DNA of 64,000 bases from Phreatobacter sp. (GTDB lineage Bacteria; Pseudomonadota; Alphaproteobacteria; Rhizobiales; Phreatobacteraceae). Below the pieces are notes generated by a model. That model worked only from the letters and a program-made list of their open reading frames with translations. It made no database searches and was not told the DNA's origin. Both the position numbers and the translations under genes were made by a program. The DNA lies in assembly GCF_016793595.1 (NCBI RefSeq), contig NZ_JAEULY010000015.1, positions 399,685 through 463,684 of the forward strand. The letters run 5' to 3'. Numbering within the stretch: position 1 is the stretch's first letter; each line of letters opens with the position of its first letter. Shown piece by piece: positions 9,972 to 21,400 of the stretch.

Positions 9972-11831
9972 ATGAATGCCGTGACGGCGCATCCGCTGCG
10001 CCCGCTCCGGTTCAACGATCCGGCGGTCGATGTCGAGCATCGGCCGGACGGCACGATATTGCTGCGACCGCGCGAGGCGCTGCCGCCCTATCCCGACCGG
10101 ATCACCGACCGCCTGCTGCACTGGGCGCGCGAAACGCCCGGCCGGGTGTTCATCGCCGAGCGCGTGGGCGAGAGCTGGCGCCCGGTCACCTATGCCGAGG
10201 CGCTGCGGGCGGCTCGCGCCATCGCGACAGCGCTGATACGCCGCAGGCTCTCGGCCGAGCGGCCGCTCGTCATTCTCTCGGGCAATTCGGTAAGTCACGG
10301 GCTTCTAGCGCTGGGCGCGCTGATGGCGGGCGTGCCCTTCTGCGCGGTGTCGCCGGCCTATTCGCTGGTGTCGAGCGACTTCGCCAAGCTGCGCTACGTG
10401 ATGGAGCTGCTGACGCCGGGCCTCGTTTTCGCGGACGACGCGAAGACCTTTGCGCCGGCCATCGCGGCGGCCGTGCCCGGCGGGACGGAAGTCGCGATCG
10501 GTCAGGGCAGCCTGTCCGGTCGCTCGGCGACGCTGGTCTCCGCGCTGACCGCCGAGATCGACGATGCTGCCGTAGACGCGGCCCATGCCGCCGTCGGCCC
10601 CGAGACCATCGCCAAGTTCCTGCTCACCTCCGGCTCCACCGGCAATCCCAAGGCGGTGATCAACACCCAGCGCATGCTCTGCGCCAATCAGGTCATGCTG
10701 CGCGAGACGCTGACCTTCCTGAAGGAGGAGCCGCCGGTCATCGTCGACTGGCTGCCGTGGAACCACACGTTCGGCGGCAACCACAATTACGGTCTCGTGC
10801 TCTACAATGGCGGCACGCTCCATATCGACGACGGCAAGCCGGTGCCCGGCGGCATCGAGGCGACGATCAGGAACCTGCGCGAGATCGCGCCGACGGTCTA
10901 TTTCAACGTGCCGAAGGGCTACGAGTCGCTGGTGGCGCATCTGCGCGCCGACGCTGCCCTTCGGCGAACCTTCTTCTCGCGGCTGCAATGCCTGTTCTTC
11001 GCGGGCGCCTCGCTTTCGACCCATGTCTGGCGCGCGCTGGACGAGCTCGCGGTGATGGAGATCGGCCACCGGCTGCCCATGCTGACCGGCCTCGGCGCGA
11101 CCGAGACCGCGCCCTTCTCGCTGTCGGTGACGCCGCAGGGCAGCCGCTCCGGCCATGTCGGCCTGCCGGTCGCCGGCAACGCGCTGAAACTGGTGCCGTC
11201 CGGCGGCAAGCTGGAAGCGCGAGTGAAGGGTCCGAACGTCACCCCCGGCTACTGGCGCCAGCCCGATGTCACCGCCAAGTCCTTCGACGAGGAAGGCTTC
11301 TACTGCTTCGGCGACGCACTGCGGCCGGTCGACCCGTCGGACTTCTCGCGCGGCTTCGATTTCGACGGCCGCATCGCCGAGGACTTCAAGCTCGCGACCG
11401 GGACGTGGGTCAGCGTCGGCCCCTTAAGGGCGCGTTTCATCGCGGCGACCGCACCGATGACCCGCGACGTGGTGATCGCCGGCCTCGACCGCGACGACCT
11501 CGCCGGGATCGTCCTCCTCGATCCCGACGGCGTGCGGGAGGCCTGCCCGCACCTCAAGAACACCACCGACCTGAAGGTCATGGCAGCCGACGCCGCCCTG
11601 CGCGACCTCTATGCGGAAAGGCTCACGGCCTTCGCGGCGGCGGCCACCGGCTCGGCCACGCGGATCGCCCGCATCCTCCTGCTGGACGGGCCGCTCTCCA
11701 TCGACCGGGGCGAGGTGACCGACAAGGGCTCGGTCAACCAGCGCGCGGTGATCGCCGGGCGCACTGGCCTGGTCGAGGAGCTCTATGCCGAACCCCGCCC
11801 TGCCCGCGTCATTTCCGCCGAGGGGCGATGA
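9972..11831 (+). CDS. Feruloyl-CoA synthase-like AMP-dependent ligase
   Basis: A 619-residue adenylate-forming ligase. The P-loop is LLTSGSTGNPKAVIN near residue 218, the motif VDWLPWNHTFGGNHNYGL follows near 258, and the A5 region is LTGLGATETAP. The N-terminal half and the WLPWNHTFGGNHN stretch are characteristic of feruloyl-CoA synthetases, which activate ferulate, p-coumarate or caffeate. A strong ribosome site (GAGGACAGGGAGG) precedes the ATG. It lies 61 bases after the hydratase gene and 86 bases before a binding-protein gene, a gene order like couA-couB-couP of Rhodopseudomonas. Confidence 0.87.
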   Translation: MNAVTAHPLRPLRFNDPAVDVEHRPDGTILLRPREALPPYPDRITDRLLHWARETPGRVFIAERVGESWRPVTYAEALRAARAIATALIRRRLSAERPLVILSGNSVSHGLLALGALMAGVPFCAVSPAYSLVSSDFAKLRYVMELLTPGLVFADDAKTFAPAIAAAVPGGTEVAIGQGSLSGRSATLVSALTAEIDDAAVDAAHAAVGPETIAKFLLTSGSTGNPKAVINTQRMLCANQVMLRETLTFLKEEPPVIVDWLPWNHTFGGNHNYGLVLYNGGTLHIDDGKPVPGGIEATIRNLREIAPTVYFNVPKGYESLVAHLRADAALRRTFFSRLQCLFFAGASLSTHVWRALDELAVMEIGHRLPMLTGLGATETAPFSLSVTPQGSRSGHVGLPVAGNALKLVPSGGKLEARVKGPNVTPGYWRQPDVTAKSFDEEGFYCFGDALRPVDPSDFSRGFDFDGRIAEDFKLATGTWVSVGPLRARFIAATAPMTRDVVIAGLDRDDLAGIVLLDPDGVREACPHLKNTTDLKVMAADAALRDLYAERLTAFAAAATGSATRIARILLLDGPLSIDRGEVTDKGSVNQRAVIAGRTGLVEELYAEPRPARVISAEGR

Positions 11832-11917
11832 CAAAGGCGGCGGCGGATGCTTGTCTGACGGAAATGACAAAGGGCTGCATGCAAGCAGCTCATCGACACC
11901 CCCCGGGAGGATTTCAG

Positions 11918-14312
<2,395 letters not shown>

Positions 14313-14345
14313 AGGTTGCGGGATAAATACCTAGGATCAAAATCC

Positions 14346-14374
14346 TTGACAGCGTAACGCTGGTCAGGTAGATT
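14346..14374 (+). promoter_or_regulatory. Near-consensus sigma70-type promoter with an operator-like palindrome
   Basis: TTGACA (14346-14351), a 17-base spacer and TAGATT (14369-14374) form an almost ideal housekeeping promoter. The spacer holds CAGCG-TAA-CGCTG (14350-14362), an inverted repeat that could bind a regulator. A 17-codon open frame starts at ATG 14381 and ends at 14434; the next convincing gene is the small membrane protein at 14605. Confidence 0.5.
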
Positions 14375-14437
14375 TCAGGCATGTTCGACAGGTACGCCTT
14401 GATCATCGGGTTGATGCCGACCTGCCGGAATTGACCT

Positions 14438-14527
14438 CGTCATACCCGGCCGCGTGCCAGGTATCCACGCCTTCCTTCATCGTTGTGTTCAAGTCGTGGA
14501 TGGCCGGGACAAGCCCGGCCATGACGG
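14438..14527. repeat. BIME-like pair of inverted extragenic repeats
   Basis: A unit at 14438-14473 reads CGTCATACCCGGCC, then GGTATCCACGCCTT. A second unit at 14490-14527 is in the opposite direction and in complement reads CGTCATGGCCGGG..CCCGGCCATCCACG. Each is a stem of complementary CCGGC/GCCGG arms followed by ATCCACG, the form of extragenic repeats widespread in Rhizobiales. A third copy is at 42127-42163. The repeats fall in the 292-base gap between pobA and the small membrane protein gene; when translated they give the familiar false peptide MAGTSPAMT. Confidence 0.75.
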
Positions 14528-14604
14528 GAAGCACCGTTTTTCTGCCGATGGATTACCGGTCAAGTAGTAATTGGAGCCTAAAGTGCCGATGCGCGGAGCA
14601 ATCG

Positions 14605-14898
14605 ATGGGCTTCTTTGATTCTCTTTGGCGGCATCTTCGGTTCAAATTCTTGGTGCTTGCCGCCATCGCGGTGGCCACAGCGGTCGCGTGGATGTTTGAG
14701 ATCACATCCAGCGTGGGTCTTGGCCTTCTGCTTATGACCGCGGGATGCATAGTCGCGTGGAATGAAATCGATAGGAGCAAAGACCGATCGCGAATGTCCT
14801 ACGACGAGCGCTACGGCGACGGCTGGCTCCGGCGAAGCATCGACCGTCTCAAGGGCATTGTCGCCGGTGCAGGCCCTCAGCCGCCAAGCCCCAGATAG
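14605..14898 (+). CDS. Small membrane protein of unknown function (97 aa)
   Basis: A 97-residue protein with two hydrophobic segments (about residues 14-31 and 35-50) and a charged C-terminal half containing YDERYGDGWLRRSIDRLKG. I do not recognise the family. ATG 14605 was preferred over a start at 14431 because the upstream part of that frame is translated repeat sequence. Base composition is slightly more AT-rich than the neighbours. It ends 22 bases inside the oppositely oriented LivF-like gene, so the two are convergent and overlapping. A near-consensus promoter lies 230 bases upstream. Confidence 0.55.
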   Translation: MGFFDSLWRHLRFKFLVLAAIAVATAVAWMFEITSSVGLGLLLMTAGCIVAWNEIDRSKDRSRMSYDERYGDGWLRRSIDRLKGIVAGAGPQPPSPR

Positions 14899-15590
14899 CT
14901 CTCGGCAATGCGGGGATCGCTGGCGAGTTCTGCGGCCGGACCCTGCAGGCCGATGCGTCCCAGCTCCATGACATAGGCCCGGTCGGCGGCGTTCAGCGCG
15001 GCGCGGGCGTTCTGCTCGACCAGCAGGATGGCGACACCGGTGGCACGCAAATCGCGGATGATGGCGAAGATGTCGGCGACCACTTTCGGCGCGAGGCCGA
15101 GGCTCGGTTCGTCGAGCATCAGGAGGCGCGGGCGGCTCATCAGCGCCCGCCCCATGGCAAGCATCTGCCGCTCGCCGCCGGACAGCGTGCCGGCGAGCTG
15201 GGCGCGGCGCTCCTTGAGGCGCGGAAAGCGTGCGAAAACCTCGGCCAGCGTCTCGGCCGCGAGGCTGCGGCCGGTGCGAAAGGCGCCAAGGATCAGGTTG
15301 TCCTCGACCGTCATGGCACCGAACAGTTCGCGCTTCTCGGCGACGAGGCAGAGGCCGAGCGCGACGCGATCCTCGGCCTCGACGGAGCCGATGTCGCCGC
15401 CGTCGAAAACGATGCGGCCGCGCGCCGGCAGCAGGCCCATGGCGGCATTGAGCAGCGTCGACTTGCCGGCGCCGTTGGCGCCGATGACGGTGACGATCTC
15501 GCCGGGGGCGACGGCGAGCGAGACGTCGCTGACCGCCTCGACACGGCCATAGGCGACGGACAGGCCCTCGATGGCGAGGAGCGCGGTCAT
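14877..15590 (-). CDS. Liv-type ABC transporter ATP-binding protein, second importer (LivF-like)
   Basis: A 237-residue ATPase with Walker A GANGAGKST near residue 37, signature LSGGERQMLAMGRAL, Walker B LLMLDEPSLGLAP, and switch LLVEQNA. The length is the family norm. Its start overlaps the stop of the fused permease-ATPase gene by 4 bases (ATGA). With that gene and the LivH-like gene it forms a three-gene operon that would supply the membrane part for the binding protein at 11918, as in the coumarate transporter CouPSTW. Confidence 0.92.
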   Translation of the reverse strand: MTALLAIEGLSVAYGRVEAVSDVSLAVAPGEIVTVIGANGAGKSTLLNAAMGLLPARGRIVFDGGDIGSVEAEDRVALGLCLVAEKRELFGAMTVEDNLILGAFRTGRSLAAETLAEVFARFPRLKERRAQLAGTLSGGERQMLAMGRALMSRPRLLMLDEPSLGLAPKVVADIFAIIRDLRATGVAILLVEQNARAALNAADRAYVMELGRIGLQGPAAELASDPRIAESYLGLGG

Positions 15591-17347
15591 GCCTCGGCTC
15601 CGAGATAGGCGGCGAGCACGGCCGGGTTGCGCTTGATCTCGGCGGGCGGCCCCTCGGCGATGCGGGTGCCGAAATCGAGCACCACGACATGATCGGTGAG
15701 GCTCATGACGAAGCCCATATCGTGCTCGACCAGCAGCACGGCGACGCCTTCGGCGCGCAACTGGCGCAGGAGATCGGCGAGCGCCGCCTTCTCGAAATGG
15801 CGCAGGCCCGCCGCGGGTTCGTCGAGCAGCAGGAGGTCCGGCGCAAGGCAGAGGGCGCGGGCGATCTCGACGATGCGCTGCTGTCCCAGCGCCAGCGACC
15901 CCGCCGGCTTGTGCATGTGCTCGGCAAGGCCGACACGCACGATCTGCCGGGCGGCCTCGCCCAGCATGCGCCGTTCCTCGGCGCGGTCGAGATGCAGCAG
16001 CCCGCTGATGAAGCCGGCCTCACCGCGCAGATGCGCGCCGATGGCGACATTGTCGAGCACGCTCATCTCGGGCAGCAGCTTGACGTGCTGGAAGGTGCGG
16101 GCGACGCCGCGCGCCGCGATGGCCTGCGGACGCGCGCCGTCGATGCGCTCGCCGGAGACGGCAATGGTGCCCCCGCTTGCCGGCAGGACGCCGGTGATCA
16201 GGTTGAAGGTGGTGCTCTTGCCGGCGCCGTTCGGCCCGATCAGCGCGACGATCTCGCCGCGCTTCACCTTCAGCGAGACATCGTTGACGGCGACGAGGCC
16301 GCCAAAGGTCTTGCGGGCGCCGGAGACCTCCAGAAGCGGCTCGGCGGTTGCCCGCGCAGGCTCGGGCAGCGGTTCGGCGTCCGTGTCGACCGGCGCGGGA
16401 GGCGGCGGCGGGAACAGGCCGGCGATGCGCGGCCAGAGCCCGTCCTTGGCGACCTGCAGGATGACGACCAGCAGGAGGCCGAAGACGATGGTCTCGTACT
16501 GCGCCGACGTGCCGAACAGGGCCGGCACGATGCGCTGGAGCGCGTCCTTCAGGAAGGTGACGAGGCCCGCGCCGACAATGGCGCCCCAGACTTGGCCCGC
16601 CCCGCCGGCCACCGCCATGAACAGATATTCGATGCCGGGATGGACGCCGAAGGGCGTCGGGTTCACCGCGCGCTGAACGTGGGCGTAGAGCCAGCCCGAG
16701 AGGCCGGCGAGCAGCGCGGCATAGACGAAGACCGCGAGCTTCATGCGCGCCGGCTCGATGCCGAAGGCTTCCGCCGCCACCCGGCCGCCGCGCAGCGCGC
16801 GGATGGCGCGGCCGGTGCGGCTGTCGAGCAGGTTCATGGTCAGGATCGCAGCCCCCAGAACCGCGCCCCAGATGACGTAGTAGGCGGCGCGCGGATCGAC
16901 CAGCGACCAGCCGAACAGCGACAGCGGCGGGATGCCGGAAATGCCGTCGTGGCGGCCGAGGATCTCCAGCTTGCCGAACGCATAGTAGAGCGCGATGCCC
17001 CAGGCGATGGTGCCCAGCGGCAGGAAATGGCCGGAGAGGCGCACGGTGACGAGGCCGAGCACGACGGCGGCGAGCCCTGTCACCACCAGCGCCACGGGCA
17101 GGCTCGCCCACGGCGACCAGCCGAACTTCGCGGTCATGACGGCGGTCGTGTAGGCGGCGAAGCCGCAGAAGGCGGCCTGGCCGAAGGAGGTCATGCCGCC
17201 GACGCCGGTGAGGAGGACGAGGCCCATGACCACCAGCGAGGCGAGGCCGATATTGTCGAGCAGCGTGATCCAGAACACCGAGACGCCGGGAACCAGTGGG
17301 ATCAGCGCGACGACCAGAGCGAACAGGGGAAGGGTGAGGCGGTGCAT
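15587..17347 (-). CDS. Fused Liv-type permease and ATP-binding protein (LivM-LivG fusion)
   Basis: One 586-residue chain joins two importer subunits. Residues 1-310 are a LivM-like permease (MTSFGQAAFCGFAAY near 65, then about eight more hydrophobic segments). Residues 340-586 are a LivG-like ATPase: Walker A GPNGAGKST, the LivG-type signature LALGQQRIVEIARAL, Walker B LLLLDEPAAGL, and a C-terminal YLGAEA. A proline- and acid-rich linker (PPPPPAPVDTDAEPLPEP) joins them. Start ATG 17347 overlaps the LivH-like stop by ATGA; the frame extends 12 codons further but inside that gene. Such fusions are known in alphaproteobacterial HAAT systems. Confidence 0.92.
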   Translation of the reverse strand: MHRLTLPLFALVVALIPLVPGVSVFWITLLDNIGLASLVVMGLVLLTGVGGMTSFGQAAFCGFAAYTTAVMTAKFGWSPWASLPVALVVTGLAAVVLGLVTVRLSGHFLPLGTIAWGIALYYAFGKLEILGRHDGISGIPPLSLFGWSLVDPRAAYYVIWGAVLGAAILTMNLLDSRTGRAIRALRGGRVAAEAFGIEPARMKLAVFVYAALLAGLSGWLYAHVQRAVNPTPFGVHPGIEYLFMAVAGGAGQVWGAIVGAGLVTFLKDALQRIVPALFGTSAQYETIVFGLLLVVILQVAKDGLWPRIAGLFPPPPPAPVDTDAEPLPEPARATAEPLLEVSGARKTFGGLVAVNDVSLKVKRGEIVALIGPNGAGKSTTFNLITGVLPASGGTIAVSGERIDGARPQAIAARGVARTFQHVKLLPEMSVLDNVAIGAHLRGEAGFISGLLHLDRAEERRMLGEAARQIVRVGLAEHMHKPAGSLALGQQRIVEIARALCLAPDLLLLDEPAAGLRHFEKAALADLLRQLRAEGVAVLLVEHDMGFVMSLTDHVVVLDFGTRIAEGPPAEIKRNPAVLAAYLGAEA

Positions 17348-18387
17348 CACTCCTCCTCCTCGTCCGAATGCGGATCGGTCCACGAGCGGATGAGGAGCAC
17401 CGGCAGCAGCAGGGTGAAGACGATGACCTCCTTCCAGTCGCTGGCATGGAAGGAGGCGAAGGCCTCGACGACGCCGACGAGGAGGGCGGCCGCCGCGGTG
17501 AGCGGATAGCTGACGAGGCCGCCGATGATGGCGGCGACGAAACCCTTCAGGCCGACGAGAAAGCCGGTGTCGTAGTAGAGCGTGGTCATCGGCACGATCA
17601 GCACGCCGGACACCGCCCCGATGACCGCCGCCAGCGTGAAGGCGATGCGCCCGGAGAGCGCGAGGCGGATACCGACGAGGCGCGCGCCGATGCGGTTGAT
17701 GGCGGTGGCGCGGAGCGCCTTGCCGGTGATGGTGCGGCCGAAGAACAGGTAGAGCGCAACGATCAGCGCGGCGGTGATGGCGTAGATGCCGAGGTTCTGG
17801 CCGGTGACGACGATGGGACCGACCGGCAGGACGGCCGAGGAGAGCGGCGGCGCGCGCAGGCCCTCGGCGCCGAAGAAGACGAGGCCGATGCCGGTCATGG
17901 CGAGGTGGACGCCGACGGCAGTGATCAGGAGGACCAGCACCGAGGCGTCGGCGATGGGCTGGAAGGCGACGCGGTAGAGATAGGGACCGATGGGGGCGAC
18001 GATGGCGATGGTGAGCAGCAGATTGACCGCGGCGCCCGGCTGTGCCGCGACGATTGCCTTGGCGAGGAACAGGATGGCGAACGGCAGGCCGAGCTTGAAG
18101 GCGGCCTCGCGCGCGACAACCCTGAGACCGAGATCGCGCCGCCGCGACACCATCTCCATGGCGAAGGCAGCGGCCCCGAAGGCGACGACCATGTAGGCGG
18201 TGCCGGGCAGCTTGCCGGCCTCCAGCAGCGCGAAGGTGAGCCCGCCATAGGCGACGAACTCGCCCTGCGGCACGAAGATCACCCGCGTCACCGCGAAGAC
18301 CAGCACCAGCGCCAGACCGAGCAGCGCGTAGATCGCGCCATTGGTCAGGCCGTCCTGCAGCAGGAACAGGAGGATCGTGCTATCCAT
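17347..18387 (-). CDS. Liv-type ABC transporter permease, second importer (LivH-like)
   Basis: A 346-residue permease, longer than LivH because of an insertion of about 50 residues (basic, [19 protein letters not shown]) after the third membrane segment. The landmark is [16 protein letters not shown] near residue 35, and an acidic tail SDEEEE ends the protein. It is the first gene of the minus-strand transporter operon and is divergent from the marR gene across a 207-base promoter region. Confidence 0.9.
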   Translation of the reverse strand: MDSTILLFLLQDGLTNGAIYALLGLALVLVFAVTRVIFVPQGEFVAYGGLTFALLEAGKLPGTAYMVVAFGAAAFAMEMVSRRRDLGLRVVAREAAFKLGLPFAILFLAKAIVAAQPGAAVNLLLTIAIVAPIGPYLYRVAFQPIADASVLVLLITAVGVHLAMTGIGLVFFGAEGLRAPPLSSAVLPVGPIVVTGQNLGIYAITAALIVALYLFFGRTITGKALRATAINRIGARLVGIRLALSGRIAFTLAAVIGAVSGVLIVPMTTLYYDTGFLVGLKGFVAAIIGGLVSYPLTAAAALLVGVVEAFASFHASDWKEVIVFTLLLPVLLIRSWTDPHSDEEEE

Positions 18388-18517
18388 GGACGGTCCCGCC
18401 CCGCGCCGCCCGGGTTGCCGGGCGCGCCGCCGCGCAGTCCGTAGGGAACGGCTGGGCCGTCACGGTCATCATCCTCCCTTTCGCGTTTCGCCTCTATCGG
18501 GCGCTTCCGCGTGAATT

Positions 18518-18538
18518 AGATATGAACTATAATTATCT
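18518..18538. promoter_or_regulatory. Divergent promoter and palindromic operator between the importer operon and marR
   Basis: The AT-rich segment AGATATGAACTATAATTATCT has inverted ends (AGATA..TATCT) and a palindromic core ATAATTAT. A perfect TATAAT -10 box for the marR gene lies inside it at 18528-18533. On the other strand TATAGT overlaps the same bases and could serve the LivH-like operon. The marR -35 region is weak. A repressor bound here would block both directions. The shared half-site TAGTT-N-AT with the palindrome at 9072 suggests the same regulator. Confidence 0.55.
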
Positions 18539-18594
18539 GGCGAGGGAGCACAACTGTCCCCGCGACGGCAATTCCCGACGGGAGCGAGCCTGAC

Positions 18595-19080
18595 ATGACG
18601 GTGGCAGCGGCGGCCAGAGCGGCGAAGAGCGGCGAGGATGCAGGCGGCCTGTCGGAAGGCATGCTCGGCGGCCTTCTCGGCTACCGGCTGCGGCGGGCCC
18701 AGCTCAAGGTCTTCGAGGACTTCCTGGCGAGCTTCGCGCCGCTCGGCCTGAAGCCGGCGCAGTTCAGCGCCCTCGTGCTGATCGCGGCCAATCCCGGCCG
18801 CAGCCAGCGCGAGATCGCAGCCGCGCTCGGCATCCAGCGGCCGAACTTCGTCGCCATGATGGACGAGTTCGAGCGGCGCGCGCTCGCCCGGCGGCATCGC
18901 TCGCAGACCGACCGGCGCAGCCACGCACTGGCGCTGACCGAGGCGGGCGAGGCGCTGCTCCGGCAGGGGCGGACCATCGTCGCGGCCCACGAGGCGCGCA
19001 TCGCGGCGCGCCTGAACGAGACCGAGCGGGCGGAGCTCATGCGCCTGCTGGCGCTGCTGGGGCCAGCCGCTGCCGATTGA
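18595..19080 (+). CDS. MarR-family transcriptional regulator (CouR-like by context)
   Basis: A 161-residue winged-helix regulator. The DNA-binding domain covers about residues 55-120: the recognition-helix region is [19 protein letters not shown] and the wing is [19 protein letters not shown], with the basic DRR and the ALTEAG pattern typical of MarR. It is divergent from the second importer operon and near the hydratase, ligase and pobA genes, so it is probably the hydroxycinnamate-responsive repressor, as CouR or FerR, whose ligands are CoA thioesters. The ligand itself is inferred from context only. Confidence 0.85.
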   Translation: MTVAAAARAAKSGEDAGGLSEGMLGGLLGYRLRRAQLKVFEDFLASFAPLGLKPAQFSALVLIAANPGRSQREIAAALGIQRPNFVAMMDEFERRALARRHRSQTDRRSHALALTEAGEALLRQGRTIVAAHEARIAARLNETERAELMRLLALLGPAAAD

Positions 19081-19139
19081 CCCTTGCGGCGCGGGCGCTT
19101 AACTCAGGCGCTCCGTCCGCCGCCCGAAGACCCTCTCCC

Positions 19140-19658
19140 ATGGCCCTCCGCGAGATCATCGTCATTCCCGATACCCGCCTGAAGCTCGTTTCCGAGCCGG
19201 TGGCCGGCGTCGACGCCGCCGTGCGCAAGCTCGCCGACGACATGCTGGAGACCATGTACGAGGCGCCCGGCATCGGGCTCGCGGCCATCCAGATCGCCGT
19301 GCCGAAGCGGATATTCACCATCGACCTCGCCCGCAAGGAAGAGCCGAAGGCGCCGATCGTACTGATCAACCCGGAGATCACCTGGACCTCGGACGAACTC
19401 TCCGTCTACGAGGAAGGCTGCCTCTCCATCCCCGAATATTACGAGGCAGTGGAGCGGCCGGCGAAATGCATGGTCCGCTATCTCGACCTCGAGGGCAAAA
19501 CGGTCGAGATGATGTGCGAGGGCCTGCTGGCGACCTGCGTCCAGCACGAGTTCGACCATCTCAACGGCGTGCTGTTCATCGACCACCTGTCGCGGCTGAA
19601 GCGCGACCGCGTGATGAAGAAATACGCCAAGGCGGCCAAGCGCGAGGCGACGGCGTGA
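19140..19658 (+). CDS. def: Peptide deformylase
   Basis: A 172-residue metalloenzyme that removes the N-formyl group from new proteins. All three family motifs are present: GIGLAAIQ near residue 44, EEGCLSIP near 93 (metal-ligand cysteine), and QHEFDHLNG near 137 with the two metal-ligand histidines and the catalytic glutamate. ATG 19140 gives the usual short N-terminus; the open frame also reaches 19077. The next gene, fmt, overlaps by 4 bases, so the deformylase and formyltransferase are translationally coupled. Confidence 0.97.
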   Translation: MALREIIVIPDTRLKLVSEPVAGVDAAVRKLADDMLETMYEAPGIGLAAIQIAVPKRIFTIDLARKEEPKAPIVLINPEITWTSDELSVYEEGCLSIPEYYEAVERPAKCMVRYLDLEGKTVEMMCEGLLATCVQHEFDHLNGVLFIDHLSRLKRDRVMKKYAKAAKREATA

Positions 19659-20587
19659 GTCTTTCCGTCGTCTTCATGGGAACGCCGGACTTCGCGGTCC
19701 CGACGCTCTCCGAGATCATCGGCCAGGGCCATGACGTGGTCGCGGTCTATACGCGGGCGCCGAAGCCGGCGGGTCGCGGCATGGACGAGCAGAAGACCCC
19801 CGTCCACAAACTTGCCGATCGCTTCGGCATCCCGGTCTTCACGCCGCGAACGCTGCGGGACGCCGCGGCGCAAGCCGATTTCGCCTCGCTCAATGCCGAC
19901 GTGGCCGTCGTCGTCGCCTATGGCCTGATCCTTCCCGCGCCGGTGCTGGACGCACCCGCCCTCGGCTGCCTCAACCTGCATGGCTCGCTGCTGCCGCGCT
20001 GGCGGGGCGCCGCGCCGATCCAGCGCGCCATCATGGCGGGCGACGCCGAGACCGGCGTCATGGTCATGAAGATGGACGAGGGGCTCGACACCGGGCCGGT
20101 GGGCATGGTCGAGCGCATCGCGATCACGCCCGACATGACCGCGCAGGACCTGCACGACCGGATGAGCGTGCTCGGGGCCGACCTGATGGTGCGGGCGCTG
20201 GCCGCGCTCGACCGGGGCTCCCTCGCCTTCTCGCCGCAGGCGGAGGACGGCGTGACCTATGCCGCCAAGATCGACAAGACCGAGGCGCGCATCGACTGGC
20301 GGAAGCCGGCGGCCGAAGTTCACAACAGGATCAGGGGGCTGTCGCCGTTCCCCGGCGCGTGGTTCGAGGCCGATCTCGGCAAGGGCCGCGAACGCGTCAA
20401 GGTGCTGCGCGCATCGCTGGCGGAGGGCAGCGGCGCGCCGGGCACGGTGCTGAACGACACTCTCGCGATTGCTTGCGGGGAGGGCGCGGTGCGACTGGTG
20501 GAAGTGCAGCGCGCCGGATCGAAGGCGATGAAGGCCGCCGATTTCCTCAACGGTGCGAAGATCGGCCCCGGCACGATCCTCGGCTAG
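19655..20587 (+). CDS. fmt: Methionyl-tRNA formyltransferase
   Basis: A 310-residue enzyme that formylates initiator Met-tRNA using 10-formyl-tetrahydrofolate. The N-terminal fold begins [12 protein letters not shown], and the catalytic region is [18 protein letters not shown] near residue 108. The C-terminal tRNA-binding domain starts at about 205. The start is taken as GTG 19655, which overlaps the def stop (GTGA) and gives [13 protein letters not shown]; an internal ATG at 19676 would remove the first strand. The order def-fmt-truA is common in Rhizobiales. Confidence 0.96.
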   Translation: MSLSVVFMGTPDFAVPTLSEIIGQGHDVVAVYTRAPKPAGRGMDEQKTPVHKLADRFGIPVFTPRTLRDAAAQADFASLNADVAVVVAYGLILPAPVLDAPALGCLNLHGSLLPRWRGAAPIQRAIMAGDAETGVMVMKMDEGLDTGPVGMVERIAITPDMTAQDLHDRMSVLGADLMVRALAALDRGSLAFSPQAEDGVTYAAKIDKTEARIDWRKPAAEVHNRIRGLSPFPGAWFEADLGKGRERVKVLRASLAEGSGAPGTVLNDTLAIACGEGAVRLVEVQRAGSKAMKAADFLNGAKIGPGTILG

Positions 20588-20602
20588 CCGGAAAACGCTC
20601 CG

Positions 20603-21400
20603 ATGCCGCGCTACAAGCTGACCATCGAATATGACGGCGAGCCCTATATCGGCTGGCAGATGCAGGGGGCGAGCTTCGGCAAGTCCGTGCAGGGCGAGCT
20701 TGCCCGCGCCATCGCGGAATTCTCCGGCGAGGCGGTGACGGTCGCCGGAGCGGGACGCACCGATGCCGGCGTCCATGCGACCGGACAGGTCGCCCATGTC
20801 GACCTGTCGCGCGACTGGCCGAACCGGGTCGTGCGCGACGCGACCAACCGCTATCTCAAGGACGACGCCATCGCGGTGGTCGCCGCCGAGAAGATGCCGG
20901 ACGCGTTCGACGCGCGCTTCTCGGCGGTCAGGCGGCACTATCTCTACCGGATCATCGACCGCCGGCCGCCGCTGACGCTGGACCGCAAACGCGCGTGGTG
21001 GTCGCCGAAGCCGCTCGACGTCGCGCGCATGCAGGAGGCGGCGAGCGTGCTGGTCGGCCGGCACGATTTCACGACGTTCCGCTCGACCGAGTGCCAGGCG
21101 AAATCGCCGGTGAAGAACCTCGACCGCTTCGACATTACCCGGACGGAAACAGGCATCGAGTGCCGGCTCGATGCGCGCTCGTTCCTGCACAATCAGGTGC
21201 GGTCGATGGTCGGGACGATCAAGCTCGCCGGCGAGGGCCTCTGGACCGCCGCCGATGTCGCCGAGGCGCTGGAGGCGCGCGACCGCAAGGCCTGCGGAAC
21301 GGTCGGCCCGCCGCATGCGCTCTACCTGACGCAGGTGGACTATCCGGCGACGTGGGTGCCGCTGGCGGATGCTCCGGAGAGCGGTCAGGCGCCAAAATAG
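20603..21400 (+). CDS. truA: tRNA pseudouridine(38-40) synthase
   Basis: A 265-residue pseudouridine synthase acting on the anticodon arm of tRNA. The catalytic aspartate lies in [11 protein letters not shown] near residue 52, and the family pattern [12 protein letters not shown] occurs near 195. It starts 15 bases after fmt and ends 16 bases inside the convergent dapE gene. No terminator is visible between truA and dapE. Confidence 0.96.
   Translation: MPRYKLTIEYDGEPYIGWQMQGASFGKSVQGELARAIAEFSGEAVTVAGAGRTDAGVHATGQVAHVDLSRDWPNRVVRDATNRYLKDDAIAVVAAEKMPDAFDARFSAVRRHYLYRIIDRRPPLTLDRKRAWWSPKPLDVARMQEAASVLVGRHDFTTFRSTECQAKSPVKNLDRFDITRTETGIECRLDARSFLHNQVRSMVGTIKLAGEGLWTAADVAEALEARDRKACGTVGPPHALYLTQVDYPATWVPLADAPESGQAPK

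Noticed and set aside
14431..14604. N-terminal extension of the small membrane protein at 14605
   Set aside because: This part of the frame is translated extragenic repeat, so the start at 14605 was kept.
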